A stretch of DNA of 64,000 bases from Paenibacillus oleatilyticus (GTDB lineage Bacteria > Bacillota > Bacilli > Paenibacillales > NBRC-103111). A program made the translations under genes and the position numbers. Where the stretch lies: NCBI RefSeq assembly GCF_018998565.1, contig NZ_JAHNZO010000007.1, forward strand, positions 124,001 through 188,000, in the 5' to 3' direction. The notes under the pieces are model-generated. The model was not told the origin of the DNA. It was given only the letters and a program-made list of their open reading frames with translations, and made no database searches. Position 1 is the stretch's first letter; every line of letters starts with the position of its first letter. This document shows positions 18,165-26,086 of the stretch, piece after piece.

Positions 18165-19667
18165 CTACTTTTGACGCGCAAGCGCGACGAGCGCAACATA
18201 ACCGGCGGAGCAAGCGAACGTCAGAAGCATGAGCGTTAGCTGCAGAGGCATCCCGGAGAAGCCCGCGGCGGGGAGCAGCCGGCCTCCCCAAAGCGTGACG
18301 ACGCCGGTTAGCAGCAGCAGGACCACGGCGTTCATGACAAGCATCCTCCCGGAGAAGGACAACTGCAGATCACGGCGGAGTACGATAAGATTCCACAGAA
18401 CCGGAATCGTTTCAAACATCAGCACGCCTGCCGCGATCCCGGTATAGCCCCATCCGGGAATCCCGGTCAAGACGTAAAGCATCGTCATGGAGCAGACAAT
18501 GCCGAAGAGAATGCCGCGCATCGGCTCTTTTTTCCGGCCGACAGCCCACAGAACGCTTGTCGTTACTTCCCGCAATCCCGCAAGCAGCGGACAGAGCGAA
18601 AGCAAGCGAACCGCTGTCGCAAGCTTCTCTTGGTCGAACAGCAGGCGCGCCAATTCTTCGGCGAAGGTAAACAGGAAGAGCGATGAGCTAATTCCCCATA
18701 GCATGCTAAGGTTTAGCGCCTTGCCGATTCTCCGGAAGGCGCGGTCGAACTGCCGGTCCTGCCAATCGGCGGCGATTTTGGGGGACAAAGTATGCGTGAG
18801 CGAAAACGTGATCAGGGTCGGGATATAGACGATCGTCATCGCCATGCCCGTCATTTCACCGAATATGGCAAGTGCTTGTCCTGACGAGAGTCCGGAGGCT
18901 TGGAGCCGCATCGGAACGATGGACGCTTCCAGGAAATCCGACAAAGGAATGATGAGCCGGGTGGCTGTCAAGGCAAGCGTCGTATGCGCGAACAAGCGGA
19001 GACTGCGATCCGGCTCTGCTTGGTCTGGGACGGTACTCGCGGAAGACTGCGAATAGCGAAGCAGCATCACAAGCAGGAAAGCTAAGGCACAGACGGCCCC
19101 CGTCGATGCGCCCAGCGCAGCCGTGCCCAAGGCTTGCGACATGCTGAGGTTCGTGCCGATCGAGAGAAGCAGCAGGATGGTCCCGACCCGGACCGATTGC
19201 TCGACGAGTTCGGAGGCGGCGATAGCCCCGAACGCCTCCAGGCCTTGAAGATACCCGCGAAGCAGGCTTAGCAGCGGAACGAGCCAGAGCGCCGGCAAGA
19301 ACATGCGAATCGCCAGCTCCAGCTTCTTGGTGCCGAGCCGAAACGCAATTTCGTTCGTGAACAGGAAGAAGCCTATGCACAGCAGCGTACATACCCCGAG
19401 GTAAAGCACGGACATGTTGCGGTAAATCCGCCAGCCGCTTCCGGCATTTTTGGCGGTGGACAAGGTCAGCGCCATAGGCATGCCACCGGTAAGCAAGGTG
19501 AGGACGAGGCCGTAAAACGAATAGGCAATCTGGTATAAGCCTACTCCTTCCGGACCCAAATAACGAAATAACGGAATACGGAGGAGCAGCCCGAGCAATT
19601 TCACAATTAACATTGCGCTTGTCCGAAGCGCCATCTGTTTAAATATCGGGGGCAGAATCATCCGCAT
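18165..19667 (-). CDS. SpoVB/MurJ-like oligosaccharide flippase (MOP superfamily)
   Basis: About 500 residues with some 14 membrane segments. The N-terminus LIVKLLGLLLRIPLFRYLGPEGVGLYQIAYS is the typical opening of stage V sporulation protein B and related polysaccharide/lipid flippases, and the protein has their usual length. Such proteins translocate lipid-linked sugars or peptidoglycan precursors and are needed for spore cortex in Bacillus. The ATG at 19667 has GAGG five bases upstream; in-frame GTG codons at 19670 and 19673 precede it. It is transcribed toward the tubulin-like locus but is not part of it. Whether it is the orthologue of spoVB or of a paralogue cannot be decided from sequence alone. 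Confidence 0.85.
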   Translation of the reverse strand: MRMILPPIFKQMALRTSAMLIVKLLGLLLRIPLFRYLGPEGVGLYQIAYSFYGLVLTLLTGGMPMALTLSTAKNAGSGWRIYRNMSVLYLGVCTLLCIGFFLFTNEIAFRLGTKKLELAIRMFLPALWLVPLLSLLRGYLQGLEAFGAIAASELVEQSVRVGTILLLLSIGTNLSMSQALGTAALGASTGAVCALAFLLVMLLRYSQSSASTVPDQAEPDRSLRLFAHTTLALTATRLIIPLSDFLEASIVPMRLQASGLSSGQALAIFGEMTGMAMTIVYIPTLITFSLTHTLSPKIAADWQDRQFDRAFRRIGKALNLSMLWGISSSLFLFTFAEELARLLFDQEKLATAVRLLSLCPLLAGLREVTTSVLWAVGRKKEPMRGILFGIVCSMTMLYVLTGIPGWGYTGIAAGVLMFETIPVLWNLIVLRRDLQLSFSGRMLVMNAVVLLLLTGVVTLWGGRLLPAAGFSGMPLQLTLMLLTFACSAGYVALVALARQK

Positions 19668-19739
19668 CACCACCTCGGCCGGACGGAAAAGTGTTGTCCA
19701 CTTTCATCTTATGTCCGAGGCGGCGGCCGTATGATTTCT

Positions 19740-20846
19740 CTAATCGGCGATATGAATCAATACAAAGTGAGTGTAATTTTCCCAGCCCAGATCAAAGGGA
19801 ACGTGATAACGGTCTGTCGTATGGCAGTTGATCAAGGGCAGTCCCCGCTCATCCTTGTCTACGACGACGGCAAAATGGTCCACATCGTTGTTGTACATGT
19901 AAGCAATCAGGTCGCCAGGCTGCAGCTTGGACCAGATGTTGGGCGCCGAAGGGCTGCGCATGATTTGGTCGAAGGTGCCGCTGGCGATTGTTTTCCCGTA
20001 TCCGGAATAAAGGAGAAACGACTTTAAAGCGTCTGTGCTTACCCATGCCCGGCTCCCGTTGCCGCCACTGTACCTCCATGTGTGCGTCATTGGCAGTCCT
20101 CCGCCTTCGGTCGGATCGCCGAGGACTTGGGAAACGAAGTTCGTACAATCGCCGCCGATGCCGGTATAATCGCGGTATTTCGGATTGTAACGGTTATCGT
20201 TTCCAGCCCCCCATGCCGAACCGGCGTACTTATTGGCATACGCCACGGCCCTTTCGCGGTTGTATCGCCTCTTTTTTGAGGATTGAGAAACCGTATCGGT
20301 CTTCAGACTTTCCGTTTCTGGCTCCGAGGTGAAAGGAGGCTGGTGAAGCCGTGCCTCGTCCGCATCGATGTCGAGTGGATCGAGATACCATTCTTTGAGT
20401 ACCCGCAATTGCCCGTTTTCTCTTTTCAAGGTAAGAACGTGTCGTGTTCCCATTCCGAAGTCGGCCGGCGTTCCTTTGCCTTGGGCATACGAATAAGTGA
20501 CCTTCATCCTGTTCACGAGCGATACTTTGACCAGCGAATCGGTGGGCCTGATACGAAAGATCTTCAGCGTCGCTTCGGCGGTATGGACAACGATGTCTCT
20601 TTTGCTGGCCCAAGCCTGAAAATAAGCCTTCCGTTTTTTTTCAAGATACAGGGCTTGCTGGCTTGTTGGCACCTTTTCCAAATAAAAGGTATCGATCGGC
20701 GTGTCCCGGATTAAAAATTCCGACCGAGCCCGATATAATTCCGTAAGAAAACTGCGGACTTCCTCGGTTTCCGACGAAGGCTCAGCGCTGGCTTGAAACG
20801 GGCCCAACATCAGCAATAAGACAATGATCCAAGCGATACGGCGCAT
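19740..20846 (-). CDS. Secreted protein with amidase-like (Amidase_6) domain
   Basis: 368 residues from the ATG at 20846, chosen because GGAGG lies eight bases upstream and a clean signal peptide follows (IAWIIVLLLMLGPFQASAE). Residues 25-200 form a mixed N-terminal region. The C-terminal 160 residues carry RERAVAYANKYAG, GGDCTNFVSQVL and later DHFAVVV, the layout of the putative amidase domain with an invariant Cys (in DCTNF), a His and an acidic residue, a papain-like arrangement. Such proteins are common in spore-formers and are thought to act on cell-wall peptides, though few have been tested. A second member lies at 52087, with very different base composition. Confidence 0.85.
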   Translation of the reverse strand: MRRIAWIIVLLLMLGPFQASAEPSSETEEVRSFLTELYRARSEFLIRDTPIDTFYLEKVPTSQQALYLEKKRKAYFQAWASKRDIVVHTAEATLKIFRIRPTDSLVKVSLVNRMKVTYSYAQGKGTPADFGMGTRHVLTLKRENGQLRVLKEWYLDPLDIDADEARLHQPPFTSEPETESLKTDTVSQSSKKRRYNRERAVAYANKYAGSAWGAGNDNRYNPKYRDYTGIGGDCTNFVSQVLGDPTEGGGLPMTHTWRYSGGNGSRAWVSTDALKSFLLYSGYGKTIASGTFDQIMRSPSAPNIWSKLQPGDLIAYMYNNDVDHFAVVVDKDERGLPLINCHTTDRYHVPFDLGWENYTHFVLIHIAD

Positions 20847-21107
20847 GCCGTTTCCCTCCATCCCATCACACATTCAATCCCGCATTAGTATGAGAAAAAT
20901 CGGGGAAAACATACTTCCTTTTACTTGGCTTGCCGATTTCAGGAGCCAGTGCTTGCGAAACGATGGCGAGGAACAAGGTGCGAACGGGACTTTAAGAAAG
21001 GGTTAAGAAACTTGTTGACAAATTGTAATATTATTTTAAGCTTATTTTAATGATCGTAATTTATCTTATTAGTAACTAGTAAAATATGAAGTAGGGACGG
21101 TGTGAGG

Positions 21108-21335
21108 ATGAAAGTTTTTGTAACCATTCAAAACAAACAGATCCCCGTTTTCGCCGACAACTTGAATAAAAAAACATTGAAGCTCCTCAAGCTGGCGTTG
21201 GATAAAAAGGTAGAAAACGGAAGACAGACGCTGAAAAAATGTCTCCAAACGTTAATCAGCATCGAAGTGATCGGCTGTGAGGCCATTCTGCATTCGTTAA
21301 ATGAAAAAGATTCGCTTGCTTTGTCTCTCTACTAA
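21108..21335 (+). CDS. Small hypothetical protein (75 aa)
   Basis: The product begins MKVFVTIQNKQIPVFADNL and is lysine-rich with one Cys in the second half; no membrane segment or known motif. A GTG six bases upstream is an alternative start with AGGG at good spacing. The region upstream is A+T-rich with a perfect TTGACA at 21015 but no clear -10 at standard spacing. A strong terminator begins within its last codons. Genes this short between regulators are easily missed; the RBS, the codon pattern and the terminator make it likely real. Confidence 0.6.
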   Translation: MKVFVTIQNKQIPVFADNLNKKTLKLLKLALDKKVENGRQTLKKCLQTLISIEVIGCEAILHSLNEKDSLALSLY

Positions 21336-21354
21336 CACAAGAGAGACTTTTTTT
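21323..21354 (+). terminator. Strong rho-independent terminator
   Basis: GTCTCTC pairs perfectly with GAGAGAC and is followed by seven T. The left arm lies inside the last codons of the 75-residue protein gene. Confidence 0.9.
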
Positions 21355-21366
21355 GTCCCCGTTTTT

Positions 21367-22173
21367 TTATTCCCGTCGTTCGCCGCTTCGGTAGGTGCCC
21401 GGGGAAATGCCGAACTTGTCCTTGAATACCCGGTGAAAATACGAATATCCGCCGAACCCGCAGCTCTCGGCAATTTGTTCCAGGGTCATGGCGGTATATT
21501 TCATCCGTTCCAGAGCAGCGGCCAGACGAATTTCAAGTGCATACTCCAGCATCGTCTTGCCATAGCATTCCTTGAACAGATGAACTGCCCGGGATACGCT
21601 GAGCCCGGCCTGACGCGCGGCATCCTCTACCTTGAACGTCGAAGTGGCATGCTCCTCTACGAACCGTTTCATCCGAAGCGCCGTGAAGGACCGGCCGTAG
21701 GAGGGGGCGCTTTCCGTCGCCGCCCGCTCGAGCGACAGGCAAAGGGCCTGCAGCAAGCAGCCGACGAGCTCGCCGGTCTGTTTGTCCGCCGGGCGCTGCT
21801 TTTCTATAATTAGGTGCCGCCAAAGCGCCAACAGCTGTTCTCCCGGATCGATTCGCGAGAGCGTCGGCTTGTCTCCACGTTTCCACCATTGATCCATCCA
21901 ACGGCCCCCGCAGATCAAGTAGTAATCCCCGCTGGAAATCGTTGTTCCCTTTGACGTTGTTTCGTATTCGTCTACGAATAGTTCGTAGGTTCTTCCAGGA
22001 TTCAGCAGCAGCAGATCCCCTTGTCCGAGCCGGTACGTTTTGCCGTCGATCACCGCTTCGCTTGCCCCTTCCGTCTGCAGCCGGAACAAATAAAGCGGCA
22101 GCCCGGTTTTATAATGGGTATGAAACCGCTGCGCATGATACGAGTAACCGCATGTGAACACTTCCGCTTCCAT
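21367..22173 (-). CDS. AraC-family transcriptional regulator
   Basis: 268 residues. The N-terminal half resembles a cupin ligand-binding domain (TYRLGQGDLLLLNPGRTYEL). The C-terminal 100 residues hold two helix-turn-helix units: VEDAARQAGLSVSRAVHLFK and MTLEQIAESCGFGGYSYFHR, ending with the signature FKDKFGISPGTYR. It diverges from the sugar isomerase/oxidoreductase pair, with 137 bases between them, and probably controls that pair in response to a sugar. In Paenibacillus such regulators abound next to carbohydrate genes. Confidence 0.92.
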   Translation of the reverse strand: MEAEVFTCGYSYHAQRFHTHYKTGLPLYLFRLQTEGASEAVIDGKTYRLGQGDLLLLNPGRTYELFVDEYETTSKGTTISSGDYYLICGGRWMDQWWKRGDKPTLSRIDPGEQLLALWRHLIIEKQRPADKQTGELVGCLLQALCLSLERAATESAPSYGRSFTALRMKRFVEEHATSTFKVEDAARQAGLSVSRAVHLFKECYGKTMLEYALEIRLAAALERMKYTAMTLEQIAESCGFGGYSYFHRVFKDKFGISPGTYRSGERRE

Positions 22174-22310
22174 GGCCGTCTCTCCGATTCGTAAAAAGTT
22201 ATAGCAAAATTGTTGATGTTACGATTATATCGTTTATGTTCATTTTAGGCTATTCTCGTGTATGATGAGAGCAAATAAGCAAGCTATTCCTAAATCAGGG
22301 AGTGTTCACG

Positions 22311-23084
22311 ATGAGAAGAATGGGCATCGGGCTTCAGCTTTACACATTGCGGGATGAAACCGCCGCCGATTTCCGCGGCACGTTGAGGAAAGTGGCGGAG
22401 CTTGGCTACGAAGGCGTCGAATTTGCCGGATACGGCGGTTTGGCGAAGGAAGAGCTGAGAGATTTGCTTCAGGAGCTGGGACTTAAAGCGATTGGCAGCC
22501 ATGTCGGCTTGCAGCAGCTTCGGGACGATCTGCAGGGCCAAATCGATTATTTAAAAACGATCGGCGGACAATATTTGATTTGTCCTTATGTGGCCGAAGA
22601 AGACCGCCGTACCGAAGAAGACTGGAAATCGTTGTTTGCCTTCCTGCAAGAAGCGGGGACGGAAGTGCGCAAGCAGGGGCTTATTTTCGCCTATCACAAC
22701 CATGCTTTCGAATTCGAGATGAACGTCGGCAGCTCTTATGTATTCGACGCGATGTACGAAACGACTTCTCCCGAAGCGGTGCAGGTCGAAATGGACGTCT
22801 GCTGGGTGCAGTTCGCCGGACAGGACCCGCTGGCCTATATACCGAAATACGCCGGCCGGCTGCCGCTGCTGCACTTGAAAGATTTCGGCAAAGACGACAA
22901 CGGGCAGATGAAGACGCTTGAGCTCGGCCTGGGGGTCGTCGACCTGCCTAAGGTCATCGCCGCTGCATCCGAAGCCGGAGTAGAGTGGCTCGTCGTCGAG
23001 CAGGACGTATGCCAGAAGCCTCCGCTGCAAAGCGTGGCGAACAGCTTGCAGTGGGTGAAAACGAACTATTTGCAAGCGATTTAA
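22311..23084 (+). CDS. Sugar phosphate isomerase/epimerase (TIM barrel)
   Basis: 257 residues from the ATG at 22311 (GGGAG eight bases upstream). It is a xylose-isomerase-like TIM barrel: GIGLQLYTLRDE at strand 1, LGYEGVEFAG at strand 2, then FAYHNHAFEFE, EMDVCWV and HLKDF, which supply the Glu, Asp and His metal ligands of the family. These enzymes isomerise or epimerise sugars, inositols or hydroxypyruvate. It is followed 30 bases later by a Gfo/Idh/MocA oxidoreductase, a pairing common in sugar or inositol catabolism. The exact substrate cannot be read from sequence. Confidence 0.88.
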   Translation: MRRMGIGLQLYTLRDETAADFRGTLRKVAELGYEGVEFAGYGGLAKEELRDLLQELGLKAIGSHVGLQQLRDDLQGQIDYLKTIGGQYLICPYVAEEDRRTEEDWKSLFAFLQEAGTEVRKQGLIFAYHNHAFEFEMNVGSSYVFDAMYETTSPEAVQVEMDVCWVQFAGQDPLAYIPKYAGRLPLLHLKDFGKDDNGQMKTLELGLGVVDLPKVIAAASEAGVEWLVVEQDVCQKPPLQSVANSLQWVKTNYLQAI

Positions 23085-23114
23085 TTTAAACAAACCGAAG
23101 GAGCCTTGAATTCC

Positions 23115-24134
23115 ATGAGCAAATTGAGAGTGGCCGTGATCGGCTGCGGCGCCATTTCCAAACACCGCCATATTCCCGAGTATGCCGCAAATCCCCATGT
23201 GGAGCTGGTCGCTTTTTGCGATCCGGTTCAGGAGCGAGCCGAGCATTACGCCGGACAATACGGAGCAAAAGCTTACACCGATTATGAAACGCTGCTGCGC
23301 GAGGTAAAACCCGATGCGGTTAGCGTGTGTACCCCGAATGCCCTCCATGCTCCGGTATCGATTGCCGCAGCGAAGGCCGGGGCGCACGTGCTGGTCGAAA
23401 AGCCGATGGCAGCGACGGAAGAAGAAGCGCTGGCGATGATCAAAGCGGCGAAGGAGAACGGCGTTTATTTGATGGTCGGTCACAACCAGCGGCTGATGCC
23501 TCATCATATGAAGGCCAAGCAGATTTTGAGCGCGGGCGCTCTCGGCAAAGTGCTGACGTTCCGTACTTCATTTGGACATCCGGGACCGGAAAGCTGGAGC
23601 GTCGACGGCCGGGATAGCTGGTTTTTCCGAAAGGATGAAGCGATCATGGGCGCCATGGGCGATCTGGGCGTGCATAAATCCGACCTGATCCGCTGGCTGC
23701 TCGATGACGAGGTAGCGGATGTCGCCGGCTTTATCGGCACGCTCGACAAAGTGGGAACGGACGTAGACGATAACGCGGCTTGCGTGCTTCGCATGAAGAG
23801 CGGCATCATCGGTACGCTTGTGGCAAGTTGGACCTATTACCAAGGCGGGGACAACGGTACAGTGCTCTGGTGCGAGAACGGCATCATGAAAATCGATACG
23901 CATCCGGACGATCAAATTATCGTGGAGCTCCGCAACGGTTCGATCGAGCGGCATAAGGTGGGCGCCATCGCCACCAACGAGAAGCAGACGGTCAGCGGCG
24001 TGATCGACGCGTTTGTGGAATCGATCGTGACGAAAACTCCGCCGAGCATTTCCGGTGAAGAAGGCATGCGTTCGCTGAAGGTGATTTTGGCGGCGTTCGA
24101 ATCGCAGGCTACTGGGCAGGTCGTCAGGCTGTAA
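23115..24134 (+). CDS. Gfo/Idh/MocA-family oxidoreductase
   Basis: 339 residues. The N-terminal Rossmann motif VAVIGCGAISKHRHIPEY binds NAD(P); the family signature HVLVEKPMA with the catalytic-site EKP follows near residue 95. The C-terminal domain has GDLGVHKSDLIRWLL, with the conserved Asp and His. ATG at 23115 has GGAG eleven bases upstream; a TTG three codons earlier is possible. It forms an operon with the TIM-barrel isomerase and probably oxidises the same sugar-type substrate. A strong terminator follows. Confidence 0.9.
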   Translation: MSKLRVAVIGCGAISKHRHIPEYAANPHVELVAFCDPVQERAEHYAGQYGAKAYTDYETLLREVKPDAVSVCTPNALHAPVSIAAAKAGAHVLVEKPMAATEEEALAMIKAAKENGVYLMVGHNQRLMPHHMKAKQILSAGALGKVLTFRTSFGHPGPESWSVDGRDSWFFRKDEAIMGAMGDLGVHKSDLIRWLLDDEVADVAGFIGTLDKVGTDVDDNAACVLRMKSGIIGTLVASWTYYQGGDNGTVLWCENGIMKIDTHPDDQIIVELRNGSIERHKVGAIATNEKQTVSGVIDAFVESIVTKTPPSISGEEGMRSLKVILAAFESQATGQVVRL

Positions 24135-24142
24135 TAATGAAA

Positions 24143-24178
24143 CAAGGCAGTTCCTTGCATGCGAAGGACTGCCTTTTC
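24143..24178 (+). terminator. Terminator after the oxidoreductase
   Basis: GGCAGTTCCTT pairs with AAGGACTGCC across a seven-base loop, followed by TTTT. Confidence 0.85.
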
Positions 24179-24196
24179 TCATGGACCGTTGCCCCG

Positions 24197-24682
24197 TTAA
24201 GCGGCTGTCCGCCGCAACCTGCGGTACTGAAGAAGCATGGCGGCCCGCCATGGAACGATCATTCCGAAAGCCAGCAGGAAGAAGAGCGCTCCCGTCTGCG
24301 GAATCGATATATATTGCTCGATGTAGCTGTGCAGCGCCAGGCGCAAGACGAGGAGCCCTAGCAGCACGAACACAAACGATTTGGACCGGTTGACGTACAC
24401 TTCGCCGCCGCGAAGCTCCAGTTTGGAGCTGTGGATAAGCGGGTAAGAAAATAGCAACAGCCCCGCGGCCAAGGCAAGCAGCGCCCACAGCGCAGGGACC
24501 CGGAAAGCCGGTGCGGCAAACATGAGAAATCCGGTGCTCATGCCGATAGGGGGCATGACGATTTTGGCGGGGGAGACCGGTTTGCGGCTTGCCCGCGAAC
24601 GAACAAATATCGCAAGCAGCGCCATCGCCGCCATGCCGAAGCCCGATACCGCCTGCAAATGAAGCGCGCCGAAATGGATCAT
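24197..24682 (-). CDS. CcdC-like membrane protein (DUF1453)
   Basis: 161 residues with five hydrophobic segments; AGGAGG precedes the ATG. The stretch AKIVMPPIGMSTGFLMF is close to the conserved core of CcdC-type proteins found near cytochrome-c biogenesis genes in Bacillus. The length fits the family (about 160). The biochemical role of CcdC is not established. Here it stands alone between the oxidoreductase pair and the nucleoside transporter operon, so context adds nothing. Confidence 0.8.
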   Translation of the reverse strand: MIHFGALHLQAVSGFGMAAMALLAIFVRSRASRKPVSPAKIVMPPIGMSTGFLMFAAPAFRVPALWALLALAAGLLLFSYPLIHSSKLELRGGEVYVNRSKSFVFVLLGLLVLRLALHSYIEQYISIPQTGALFFLLAFGMIVPWRAAMLLQYRRLRRTAA

Positions 24683-24792
24683 GAACGGATCCCTCCTGTA
24701 CTTTGTTGCTTTTTTTCATTATAGCATTGCAGGCCTGCGGCGATCTACAATAGTAAAATAACCTTTCCTACATAAGGAAATATGACACAAGG

Positions 24793-24824
24793 CGCAGATT
24801 TGTAACAAAATTTGCGTTTTTTTT
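24793..24824 (+). terminator. Terminator-like hairpin upstream of the nucleoside-transport promoter
   Basis: CGCAGATTT pairs with AAATTTGCG and is followed by eight T. No plus-strand gene ends nearby; it lies before the promoter at 24846, so it may insulate that promoter or be part of a longer leader. Confidence 0.5.
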
Positions 24825-24845
24825 GAAATTTTGTTCAGAAACATA

Positions 24846-24875
24846 TGGACGATGGTTAAATAAACCCCTTATAAT
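24846..24875 (+). promoter_or_regulatory. Likely sigma-A promoter of the nucleoside ABC operon
   Basis: TGGACG (24846-24851), 18 bases, then a perfect TATAAT (24870-24875), about 60 bases before the lipoprotein start. Confidence 0.6.
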
Positions 24876-24895
24876 GGAGATTGCTACAGCACTTA

Positions 24896-24909
24896 TTTTA
24901 ACGCTTACA
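24896..24909 (+). promoter_or_regulatory. Possible CcpA (cre) site
   Basis: TTTTAACGCTTACA matches the cre consensus TGWAANCGNTNWCA at 12 of 14 places and lies about 20 bases downstream of the -10, where bound CcpA would block transcription. Confidence 0.35.
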
Positions 24910-24937
24910 TACAGATACATGGAAGGGGAAAACAAAA

Positions 24938-25996
24938 ATGAAAACATGGTTCAAATCGACGGCAGGCCTCATGCTCGCGGCTACGCTCGTCCTGAGCGGA
25001 TGCGGAACGAAGCCGGCGCCGCAAGATGCGGCCAATGGCGGCTCCAAGCCAGCGGAGTCCTCAACGGGAGCCAGCAAAAAAGGGGAAAAATTTAACATCG
25101 GCATGGTTACCGACATCGGCGGCGTAAACGACAAGTCGTTTAACCAAAGCGCGTGGGAAGGCCTGAACGAGGTTAAGAAAGAAACCGGCGCTAACGTGAA
25201 ATACCAGCAAAGCAAAAGCGACGCGGACTTCATTCCTCATCTCAATTCGTACGTTAAAGATAATTATAATCTAACTTGGGGGATCGGGTTCCTGATGGGC
25301 GATGCGATCAAAACGGTAGCGACCCAAAACCCGAAATCGAACTTTGCGATTATCGATAACGTCGTGGAAGCGCCGAACGTCGAATCCGTCACGTTCGCGG
25401 AGCAAGAGGGAGCATATCTGACAGGCGTTGTCGCCGGTCTGATGACGAAAACGAACAAAGTCGGCTTCGTCGGCGGTCTCGAAATTCCGGTCGTCAAACG
25501 TTTCGAAGTCGGCTTTAAGGCCGGCGTCGCTGCGGTCAACCCGAATGCGAAGGTAACGATCAACTATGCGGCGGCTTTCGACAAGCCAGACCTTGGAAAA
25601 GCGGCGGCAGCAACGATCTATAACGACGGTGCGGACATCATTTTCCATGCGGCGGGCGCAACGGGCAACGGCGTGTTCAACGAAGCGAAAGACCGTGTCA
25701 AAGCCGGCAAAAAAGTATGGGTCATCGGCGTGGACAAAGACCAGTCGCTTGAATTCGGCGATGATGTGACGCTGACCTCGATGGTGAAGCGTGTCGACCA
25801 AGCGGTGAAGCGCGTGACCATGGATGTGATCGACGGCAAATTCCAAGGCGGCAAAAACGTCGTTCTCGGTCTCAAAGACAACGGCGTAGGCTTGCCGGAC
25901 ACTTCCAAGAAGAACGTACCGGCCGACGTGCTGAAGAAAGTGGACGAATACAAAGAGAAGATAGTTAAAGGCGAAATCAAAGTTCCGGAAAAATAA
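24938..25996 (+). CDS. BMP-family nucleoside-binding lipoprotein (ABC importer)
   Basis: 352 residues. The signal peptide ends with the lipobox LSGC, so the mature protein is lipid-anchored at the outer face of the membrane. After a short Ser/Ala-rich linker the PnrA/BmpA-type binding domain starts NIGMVTDIGGVNDKSFNQ, with the family hallmarks GVNDKSFNQSAWEGL, AYLTGVVAGLMTKTN and VGFVGG. It would capture purine nucleosides for the ATPase and two permeases encoded downstream. The arrangement matches the B. subtilis guanosine transporter NupNOPQ; this is its NupN equivalent. A terminator-like hairpin before the next gene probably makes this message more abundant. Confidence 0.92.
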   Translation: MKTWFKSTAGLMLAATLVLSGCGTKPAPQDAANGGSKPAESSTGASKKGEKFNIGMVTDIGGVNDKSFNQSAWEGLNEVKKETGANVKYQQSKSDADFIPHLNSYVKDNYNLTWGIGFLMGDAIKTVATQNPKSNFAIIDNVVEAPNVESVTFAEQEGAYLTGVVAGLMTKTNKVGFVGGLEIPVVKRFEVGFKAGVAAVNPNAKVTINYAAAFDKPDLGKAAAATIYNDGADIIFHAAGATGNGVFNEAKDRVKAGKKVWVIGVDKDQSLEFGDDVTLTSMVKRVDQAVKRVTMDVIDGKFQGGKNVVLGLKDNGVGLPDTSKKNVPADVLKKVDEYKEKIVKGEIKVPEK

Positions 25997-26005
25997 ATTC
26001 CAATT

Positions 26006-26044
26006 CGACAAGGCTGGTGACCCACCGGCCTTGTCGTTTGATTT
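26006..26044 (+). terminator. Hairpin between binding protein and ATPase genes
   Basis: CGACAAGGCTGG pairs with CCGGCCTTGTCG, followed by TTTGATTT. In such operons a leaky terminator here keeps the binding protein in excess over the membrane parts. Confidence 0.75.
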
Positions 26045-26086
26045 GCACCTTGAACTGACTTGTACATTTTGCGGGGAGGGAAGCTC

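Noticed and set aside
24720..24937. Purine riboswitch before the nucleoside importer
   Set aside because: The conserved three-way-junction core and loop-loop sequences of the purine aptamer were not found.
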